This document shows, in pieces, positions 56,853 to 64,000 of a stretch of 64,000 nt of DNA; the stretch's first letter is position 1; each line of letters begins with the position of its first letter. A program made the position numbers and the translations under genes. The notes beneath the pieces are model-generated. The model saw only the letters and a program-made list of their open reading frames with translations, made no database searches and was not told the DNA's origin. This DNA is from Papio anubis (taxonomy: Eukaryota > Chordata > Mammalia > Primates > Cercopithecidae). The stretch is taken from assembly GCF_008728515.1 (NCBI RefSeq), contig NC_044980.1, forward strand, positions 33,620,290-33,684,289, read 5' to 3'.

Positions 56853-57141
56853 TATTTTTTAAGATAAACTTACTCTGTAACACGGGCTGGAGTGCAGTGG
56901 TGCGATCTGAGCCTCACGGTAACCTCCGACTCCTGGGTTCAAGCAATTCTCATGTCTCAGCCTCATGAGTAGCTGGGATTTCAGGCGTGTGCCACCATAC
57001 CTAGCTAATTTTTGTATTTTTTAGTAGAGATGTGGCTTTCAACATGTTGGCCAGGCTGGTCTTGAACTCCTCACCTCAAGTGATCCACCTGCCTTGGCCT
57101 CCCCAAGTGCTGGGATTACAGGCATGAACCACCACGCTCAG
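56853..57141 (-). repeat. Alu, antisense
   Basis: Diverged start (AAGATAAACTTACTCTG), end CACCACGCTCAGCTG. Confidence 0.94.
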
Positions 57142-57162
57142 CTGCAGTTTCTACTGTGCCAG

Positions 57163-57328
57163 TGGTCCTAAAAATTGAATGTGTATAAGAGTCACCTTCA
57201 GAGTAGGGGAGCTTGCAGGGCTCCTCCCCTGGTGTCAGGAGAGGATCCCGACATTACGCATGTCCAGCCCATTGCCCGGTGATGCGGATGCTGCAGGTCC
57301 GGGAAACATACTTTGAGAACCACTGCAC
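57163..57328. mobile_element. MER5-like hAT element
   Basis: 'GCCAGTGGTCCTAAAAATTG' and 'ACTTTGAGAACCACTG' are the terminal inverted repeats. The middle has 'AAGAGTCACCTTCAGAG'. Confidence 0.75.
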
Positions 57329-57544
57329 GACACTGATGGGAAGCAAAATCGAGCTCATATCATAAAGGACACAGCTTTCTCTCCTAAGAATGTACATTAC
57401 AACTTGAGAAAAATACCTGTTTATGCCGGTATACAGGTGTGCCTTGACGTGAGAAAACTCAAAAACTAGAGACTAAAAAAGCAAATTCAAAACTAAAGAT
57501 TTACATGACCTAAAAATTAATTCTGTGGCTAGGAAAATTGCAAT
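57329..57544. other. Short unassigned gap
   Basis: Nothing recognised. Confidence 0.4.
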
Positions 57545-57930
57545 AAACAAAACAAAGTATTTGCCTTCATGGTACACGCAGTCTCTAATGGGGCGGACAG
57601 ACAATAAACAGATGCCTCTTTACTGTAATATCAAATACATTCAAGAAAATAAAGAGGACGTTGGACTATGCGAATGAGCCTGGGGAAGGAAGCCCTCTCA
57701 GCAGATTCCTGAATGGAGTGAGGGATTCAGCTGTGCACTTTTCTGCAGGAATGGCTCTCCTGATGGAGGGACCTGCAAGGCAAAGGCCCTGAGGTGGAAG
57801 GACGCTTGATGTGCTCAGGAAACAGCGGAAAGCCCAGTGAATAGGGAGAGTCCTAGAAGGTAGGTCAAAGAGGGAGCCACACAGCGTGTAGAGCCTTGTA
57901 TGCTACAGGAAGGAATTTACCTAATTTTAA
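57545..57930 (+). repeat. L2 LINE 3' region
   Basis: 'ATGGTACACGCAGTCTCTAATG', 'GCAAGGCAAAGGCCCTGAGG' and 'GAGCCTTGTATGCTACAGG' in L2 order. Confidence 0.8.
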
Positions 57931-59014
57931 AAATATGATCTAATATTTAAAATATTTTAATCCTGCTTTAAAAAAATATTAATATCATTAGATTTTTCTC
58001 TCCGGAAGGACATCATATAAAAAGAGTACAATAAAAATATAAGCAATTTGAGGTGATCAAGATGCAAGGCTCCTGCTGCAGAACTGAGATGCTGAGGCTC
58101 TCAAGCGATTGTGGGAAAGTTGTTACGTACCATGAAGTATTTGAGTCTCTTCCTGATCACAGTCACTCCTTTCTTGGAAATGGAGATTTTTTTAAAAGGA
58201 AAGAAGGGAGTCGTGGGTGTATTAAGGGGAAACTACCCCTGGGGGCAGAGCAGTGATCTTTGACATATTTCCTAACCTCTCTGAGCATCAGTGTCTCCAT
58301 CTGTGAAATGAAGATGTTGGACCAGTTATTATTCTGCAACGTCCTAACACTCTGGTATTCTGGGGTGTGGCTAATGCTGGTAGGACCTGGTGTATGGTCA
58401 TTTCTTTGTGTGAGCATTGGTGGCTTGCTTGATTTGGGGAAGTGAATATTGGTTGCAGAGGCAATGGAAGGAATTGATCATGGTAACAGGCGCCCTGGTG
58501 GTGAAGAAGGCAAGACAGACTGGTTTGAGGGAAATTTTCAGTGAATGAATATGCCTGAGAAATTGAAGTCTTATAAAAGTAGCCAATGAGTTTGTATTTC
58601 TTCCCAATATCTATTTCAGCTGGTAATCAGAAACCAGAAGAACTGTGTTTGTTATTATTCTGAAAGATAGAAGGAGCTTTCCGGGTTATAACTTAAGAGC
58701 TTTTGAATAGCAACAGTTCAAGCCTCGTTTGGCTTAAGAGCCTTGAGAATTATCCCAGCCTTGTCCCATGGTATTTATTTCGGGAAAGTTTGCACAACTT
58801 GCTGAGTGGTTTGGTAGGAAATGAAACCTCCCTTGCAGGCTCTGTTTGCTTCTGTGCTTGGATTATATCCCTGTCTATTTGAGAGCCCTGGCAACCCTAA
58901 TCTGTCCCACTGAGAACACTGTTTGCTTTTTGCCAAATACTTCCAGATTTTAGTTTAAACTTTGATTTTTAAAGACTAGCACAACCAGTAGGTTATATTA
59001 TGTATGTGTCACTG
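57931..59014. other. Intronic sequence with a MIR scrap
   Basis: MIR-like 'CCTAACCTCTCTGAGCATCAG' and 'TCTCCATCTGTGAAATGAAG' at 58255-58330. The rest is unassigned. Confidence 0.5.
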
Positions 59015-59325
59015 GTTTTTGTTTTTTGTTTTTTTGGGACGGGGTCTTGCTCTGTTGCCCAGGTTGGAGTGCAGTGGCACAATCATAGCTGACTGCAGCC
59101 TCAACCTCTCAACCTCCTAGGCTTAAGTGATCCTCCCTCCTCACCTTCTCGAGTAGGTGGGACTACAGGTATGTGGCACCTCACCCGGCTAATTTATTTT
59201 TGTACTTTTTGTAGAGATGGGGTTTCACCATGTTGCCCAGGCTTGTCTTGAACTCCTGAGCTCAAGTGATCCACTTGCCTCAGTCTCCCAAAGTGTTGGA
59301 ATTACAGGCATGAGCCACTGCCCCC
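59015..59325 (-). repeat. AluJ, antisense
   Basis: J-type 'ATCATAGCTGACTGCAGCC' and 'CTCCTGAGCTCAAG', ending GCCACTGCCCCCAG. Confidence 0.93.
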
Positions 59326-59455
59326 AGTTGTCTGCACAGTGATTTAACAAATGGTGCCATTTCTCAGTAAAATGGTAAAGAACCAGCTCTAGATGCAGAA
59401 TGCCTGGGTTAGAATCCAGAAATTACTTGTAATTTCTGGGACTTTGGGCAAGTTA

Positions 59456-59534
59456 TTAGGTTAGTGCAAAAGTAATTGTGGTTTTTGCCATACTTTTAAT
59501 GGCAGAAACCACAGTTACTGTTGTACCAACCTAA
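59456..59534 (+). mobile_element. MADE1 mariner-type miniature element, hairpin-forming
   Basis: A 79-bp near-palindrome, TTAGGTTAGTGCAAAAG... to ...TTGTACCAACCTAA, flanked by TA on both sides (59454-59455 and 59535-59536) as mariner insertions are. The arms pair along most of their length around a TACTTTTAATGG loop. MADE1 copies are the known source of the miR-548 family. Bases 59468-59489 match the miR-548 5p form as I remember it. Processing at this locus is inference. Confidence 0.93.
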
Positions 59535-59536
59535 TA

Positions 59537-60241
59537 GCAAACTTCTCTGCCTCAGCTTTCCTTCTCTGCTAAATAGGAGTAATAAACTTTACTCCAACCC
59601 CTCATAGGCTTGTTGTGAGGATGAAATGAGTTAAGATGTTCCTAGTGTGTAATGTTTCCATAGAGTACCTGCTATCACTGTTGACGTTGTTGTTATTTAA
59701 TTGCCTCAGACTGGTTTAGAAATGAGGGAACCGAAGTTAAGCAATGCAGCAACAAGGCAGCTGACCAACCTTGTCACCTGGGCCTCCTGAGTCACCCTCC
59801 AGCCTCCTGGCATGCTCCCTGCTGTGCCTCCGTTGGTCCCTCCATTGGCAGCAGGCTGCCACCCAGCTGCTATTCCAGGCAGCTGTGAGTTGACTTTCTC
59901 TTCAGGAAAGAGAAATGAGAGCGAGAGAAAGAGAGTGCACTACAAAACACTTATTAGCACTGAAACTTTGGAATCTTTCCAAGTGACAAGAGTAGGGACA
60001 TTCCAAATATCAATAAGCAGCAAAGGGATCAAAGTCATTTTGTGTAAATCTTCCAGGCTGCTTATTTGTGCCATTTTGCTACATCGCTGCTGAAGGGCCC
60101 CAGTTGAGTTTTACAAGCAAAGCTAAACATTGCCTATTGTAATGAAACGTGAAACAGCAGATTCCTTTTTTTGTGGAACATATCCATAAAATTGTTTTTA
60201 TGGCTAAGTTTGTTTTCAAACGAACTTTGAAACAGTGCGTG
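59537..60241. other. Intronic sequence, no feature recognised
   Basis: Unassigned. A purine run (GAGAGCGAGAGAAAGAGAG) at about 59918-59936. Confidence 0.5.
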
Positions 60242-61025
60242 CCTTGACAAAAATGATGGCGTGACCCTGTTCAATAAATAGTGTGGGAAAATTGGATATC
60301 CATATGCAGAAGAATGAAATTGGACCCTCCCCTCTCCCCATATACAAAAAGCAACTCACAATGGATTACAAACTTAAATGTAGGACCTGAAACTGTAAAA
60401 CTACCAGAACAAAACATAGGGAAAACACTTCAAGACACTGGTCTAGGCAAAGATTGCGTTGCTAAGACCTCAAAAGCGTAGACAACTGTAACAAAAATAG
60501 ACAAATCAGATTATATTAAACTAAAATGTTTTGGCACAGCAAAGGAAAGAACAAAGTGAAGAGACAACCTGTTGAATGGGAGAAAATATTTGCAAACTAT
60601 TCATTCACCAAGGAACTAATATCCAGAATACACAAGGAACTCAAACAACTTGACAGTCAAAAAATAAATAATCCCATTAAAAAGTGGGCTAAGGACATGA
60701 ATAGATATTTCTTAAAAAAAAGACATACAAATGACCACAGCTATATTAAAAAAAAAAAATACTCAACATCACTAAGCATTAGGGAAATGCAAATCAAAAC
60801 CACAATGAGATGTCATCCTACCTCAGTTAGAATGACTATTATTACAGAGGAAAAATAACAGATTCTGGAAGGATGCAGAGAAAAGAAAACTCATACACTG
60901 TTGGTGGGAATGTAAATTGGTTAAACTACTGTGGAAAATAAAATGGAGCTTCCTCAAAAAATTAGAACTACTGTACATCCAGCAATTCCACAGCTGGGTG
61001 TTTATCCAAAGGAAAATAAATTGGG
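60242..61025 (+). mobile_element. L1 ORF2 C-terminal segment, truncated at both ends
   Basis: From 'CCTGTTCAATAAATAGTGTG' to 'CCACAGCTGGGTGTTTATCC'. This is the last part of L1 ORF2, repeatedly stopped. The same region appears again, diverged, at about 62130-63040, so this is a separate L1 copy or rearranged part. No functional reverse transcriptase. Confidence 0.85.
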
Positions 61026-61173
61026 AAGTCCTAGCTAAAGCAATCAGACAAGAGAAAGAAACAGCATCCAAATTGGAAAGGAAAAAGCCAAGTTATTCTT
61101 GTTTGCAGATGATATGATTTTATACTGGAAAAACCCAAAGACTACACTGCAAAACTATTAGACTGATAAATGA

Positions 61174-61500
61174 GGCTGGGCACAGTGGCTCACATCTGTA
61201 ATCCCAGCAGTTTGGGAGGCTGAGGTGGGCAGATCACTTGAGGTCAGGAGTTTGAGACCAGCCTGGCCAACGTGGTGAAACCCTGTGTCTACTTTAAAAA
61301 AAAAAGAAAAAAAAAAGCCAGGCATTGTGGCACATCCCATAGCGAGGCGTTGTGCCTGTCATCCCAGCTACTTGGGAGGCTGAGGGAGGAGAATCTCTTG
61401 AACCTGGGACGCAGAGGTTGCAGTGAGCCAAGATGGCACCGTTGCCCTCTAGCCTTGGTGACAGAGTGAGACTCTGTGCATAAAAACAAACAAACAAAAA
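61174..61500 (+). repeat. Alu, sense, in L1
   Basis: ACTGATAA at 61162-61169 recurs at 61500-61507 as target duplication. The middle A-linker is expanded, followed by a partly duplicated GCCAGGCATTGTGGC/GCGAGGCGTTGTGCC text. Confidence 0.94.
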
Positions 61501-62563
61501 CTGATAAGCAAGTTCAGCAAAGTTGCAGGATACAAAATCAACATAAAAAATCAGTAGCATTTCTATATGCCAATAGCAAACCATCTGAATAAAATGAATC
61601 AAGTAATTCTATTTACAGTAGCCACACATAAAATAAAATACTTAAAGTTAACCAAATAAATAAAAGATCTCTACAGTGAAAACTCTACAATGAAAACTAT
61701 AAAACATTGATTAAAGAAATTGAAAAGGACACACACAAAAATGAAAACATTCTTTAACAATATTGATTCTTCTAACCATGAACTTGGAAGAATATCCATA
61801 CTATCCAAGCAGTCTACAGATTCAATGCAATCCCTATCAAAATACCAATGACATTTTTCACAGAAATAGGAAAAAAAATCATAAAGTTTATATGGACCCA
61901 CAAAAGACCCAGAATAGCAAAGCTATCCTGAGCAAAAAGAGCAAAACTGGAAAAATCCCACTACCTGACTTCAAATTATACTACAGAGCTATAGGAACTA
62001 AAACAGCATGATACTTGCATGAAAACAAATACACAGACCAATAGAACGGAATAGACAACCCAGAAACAAATCCATACATCTACAGTAAACTCATTTTTGA
62101 CAAAGGTGCCAAGAACGTACATTGGGAAAAGGACACACTCTTCAGTAAATGGTAGTGGGAAAACTGGATCTCCATATACAGAAGAATGAAACTAGACCCC
62201 TATCTCTTGCCATATACAGAAATCAAAATGGATTAAAGATTTAAATCTAAGACCTCAAACTATGAAACTACTATAAGAAAACATTGAGGAAACTCTGTAG
62301 GACATTGGGTTGGCCAAAGATTTCTTGAGTAATACCCAACAAGCACAACCAACCAGAGCAAAAATGAACAAATGGGGATCATATCAAGATAAAAAGCTTC
62401 TGCACGGCAAAGGAAACAATCAGCAAAGAGATAACCCACAGAATAGGAGAAAATATTTGCAAACTACCCATCTGACAAGGGATTAACAACCAGATATATA
62501 AGGAGCTCAAACAACTCTATAGGAAAATAATCCAATAATCTGATTTTAAAATGGGCAAAAGAT

Positions 62564-62696
62564 ACAGGCGCGGTGGCTCATGCCTGTAATCCCAGCACTT
62601 TGGGAGGTCAAGGCAAGAGGATTGCTTTAGCCTAAGAGTTCAAGACCAGCGTGGGCAACATGGGAGCCCTCATCTCTATTGGAAATGAATGAATGA
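62564..62696 (+). repeat. Left-monomer Alu with GAAT tail, in L1
   Basis: Only the left monomer is present, ending in GGAAATGAATGAATGA rather than poly-A. ATGGGCAAAAGAT at 62551-62563 and 62697-62709 is a perfect 13-bp target duplication, so it arrived in this short form. Confidence 0.93.
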
Positions 62697-63629
62697 ATGG
62701 GCAAAAGATCTGAATCGACATTTCCCAAAAGACATACAAGTGGCAAACAGGTATATGAAAAGATGCTGAACATAGTTGATCATTAGAGAAATCCAGATCG
62801 AAATTACAATGAGCTAACTACCGTGAGCTATTGCTGCACCCCAGTTAAAATGGCTGACATCCAAAAGATAGGCAATAACAAATGTTGGCAAGGATGTGGG
62901 GAAAAGGGAACCCTCACACACTGTTGGTGAGAATGTAAATTAGTATAACCATTATGGAGAACAGTTTGGAGGTTCCTCAAAAAACTAAAAATAGAATTAT
63001 CATATGATATAGCAATCCCACTGCTAGGTATATACCCAAAAGAATGGAAATTGCTGTATTGAAAAGGTATCTGCACTCTCATGTTTATTGTAGCATTATT
63101 CTCAGTAGCCATTATTTGGAAGCAACCTAAGTGTCCATCATCAGATGAATGGATAAAGAAAATGTGGTACATGTACACAATGGAGTACTGTTCAGCCATT
63201 AAAAAAAGAATGAGATCCTGTCATTTGCAACAACATGGATGGAACTGGAGGTCATTATGTTAACTGAACTAAGCCAGGCACAGAAAAACAAACTTTGCCT
63301 ATTCTCACTTATTTGTGGGAGCTAGAAATTAAACTCATGGAGATAACAGCAGAATGATGGTTACCACAGGTAGGGAAGGGTAGTGGATTGGGGGAAAGTG
63401 GGGAGGTTAATGGGTACATAAATATGGTTAGATATTAACAGAATAAATAAGATCTCGTATTTGATAGCACCACAGAATGACTATAGTCAACAATAATTTA
63501 TTATACATTTTAAAATAACTGAAAGAGTGTAATTGAGTTGTTGGTAACACAAAGAAAGGATAAAGTGATGAATACCCCCATTTACCCTGATGTGATTATT
63601 CACATTGTATGCCTATATTAAAATATCTC

Positions 63630-63916
63630 GGCTGGCCACAGTGGCTCACACCTGTAATCCCAGCACTTTGGAAGGCTGAGGCAGATGGATCACTGGAGCC
63701 CAGGAGTTCAAGCCAACCTGGACAACATGGCAAAAACCTGTCTCTACAAAAAAATAGAAAAATTAGCTGGGCATGGTAGTATGTATCTGTAGTCCCAACT
63801 ATTCAGGAGACTGAGGTGGGAGGATTGCTTGAGCCAGGGAGATTGAGGCTGTGGTGAGCCAAGATCACACCACTGCACTCCAGCCTGGGTGACAGAATGA
63901 GACCATTTCTAAAAAC
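63630..63916 (+). repeat. AluJ, sense, in the L1 3' UTR
   Basis: J-type 'CACTGGAGCCCAGGAGTTC' and 'CTCTACAAAAAAATAG'. The L1 tail resumes afterwards (CATGTGCCCCATAAATATAT). Confidence 0.93.
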
Positions 63917-64000
63917 AACCCCACCAAAACTCATGTGCCCCATAAATATATATACCCACTATGTACCCCCAAAAAGTAAAAACAAGGAAAAGAGCTGGGC

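Larger units (their letters stand above)
61026..63985 (+). mobile_element. L1MA-like LINE, 5'-truncated, broken by three Alus
   Basis: Enters in the reverse transcriptase region (AAGTCCTAGCTAAAGC), shows the FADD active-site motif (TTT GCA GAT GAT, 61102-61113), continues through ORF2 with several stops, then a 3' UTR ('CACAGAATGACTATAGTC', 'CACATTGTATGCCTATATT', 'TATACCCACTATGTACCCCC'). L1MA-type tail. Interrupted at 61174, 62564 and 63630. Not active. Confidence 0.88.

Noticed and set aside
60526..63263. Short L1 ORF2-like frames with a FADD motif
   Set aside because: Remnants of L1 LINEs with many stops and three Alu insertions. They are not host genes and not active elements.
63990..64000. 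AGCTGGGC at the very end, possibly the start of another Alu
   Set aside because: Too few bases before the window ends to support it.
1..64000. CRISPR arrays, operons, phage or plasmid functions, CpG-island promoter
   Set aside because: No regularly spaced direct repeats with unique spacers, no bacterial gene structure, and no dense CpG cluster outside Alus were seen.

Overview
This is a stretch of primate, almost certainly human, nuclear DNA. It is packed with Alu elements of the J, S and Y lineages, MIR and L2 relics, L1 pieces, THE1/MST/MLT1 (MaLR) LTR elements and hAT/mariner fossils. There are no tightly packed genes, operons, CRISPR arrays, tRNA or rRNA genes. Nothing suggests a bacterial, phage or plasmid origin.

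The one securely recognised gene part is a 131-bp internal coding exon at 44251-44381 (+). It has a good polypyrimidine tract and acceptor, and its donor reads GTAAGC. Its translation ([10 protein letters not shown]... to ...HDSEGKT plus a split Ala codon) is the start of the ankyrin-repeat region of RAI14 (retinoic acid induced 14, also called ankycorbin/NORPEG), encoded on human chromosome 5p13. I found neither the preceding start-codon exon nor the following ankyrin exon, so the window is read as two long RAI14 introns around one exon.

Layout: 1-13 kb is intronic sequence with scattered Alus, a solo ERV LTR (2560-3009), MLT1 LTRs and a tandemly duplicated Alu (9814-10369). 13.3-16.3 kb is a nest: an AluJ broken by an antisense MST LTR and a complete THE1 provirus, all at one 5-bp target. 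16.4-26 kb is Alus plus single-copy intron. At 26.16-26.41 kb the minus strand carries an unexplained candidate terminal coding exon (acceptor, 49-codon reading frame, stop, AATAAA). 26.4-44 kb holds MIR/L2/MLT1 relics, a solo THE1 LTR, a perfect 12-bp-arm inverted repeat (32721-32755), a repeat-poor block (35.6-36.8 kb) and nested Alus. The RAI14 exon follows at 44.25 kb. 45-51 kb holds hAT fossils split by Alus. 51.6-54.25 kb is an L1PA tail inserted exactly over the edge of a second complete THE1 provirus. 54.87-55.48 kb is a 193-bp-arm inverted duplication around a THE1-internal fragment. 55.5-60.2 kb holds Alus, an L2 and a MADE1 hairpin of the type that gives miR-548 precursors. 60.2 kb to the end is two same-orientation L1 ORF2/3' segments cut by three Alus.

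I see no previously undescribed multi-gene system. The items most worth following are the minus-strand candidate exon, the young-looking inverted duplication, the two nested LTR insertions whose order can be read from their target duplications, and the MADE1 hairpin. Repeat family names come from recognising consensus features by eye. Boundaries are within a few bases where a target-site duplication is given, otherwise approximate.
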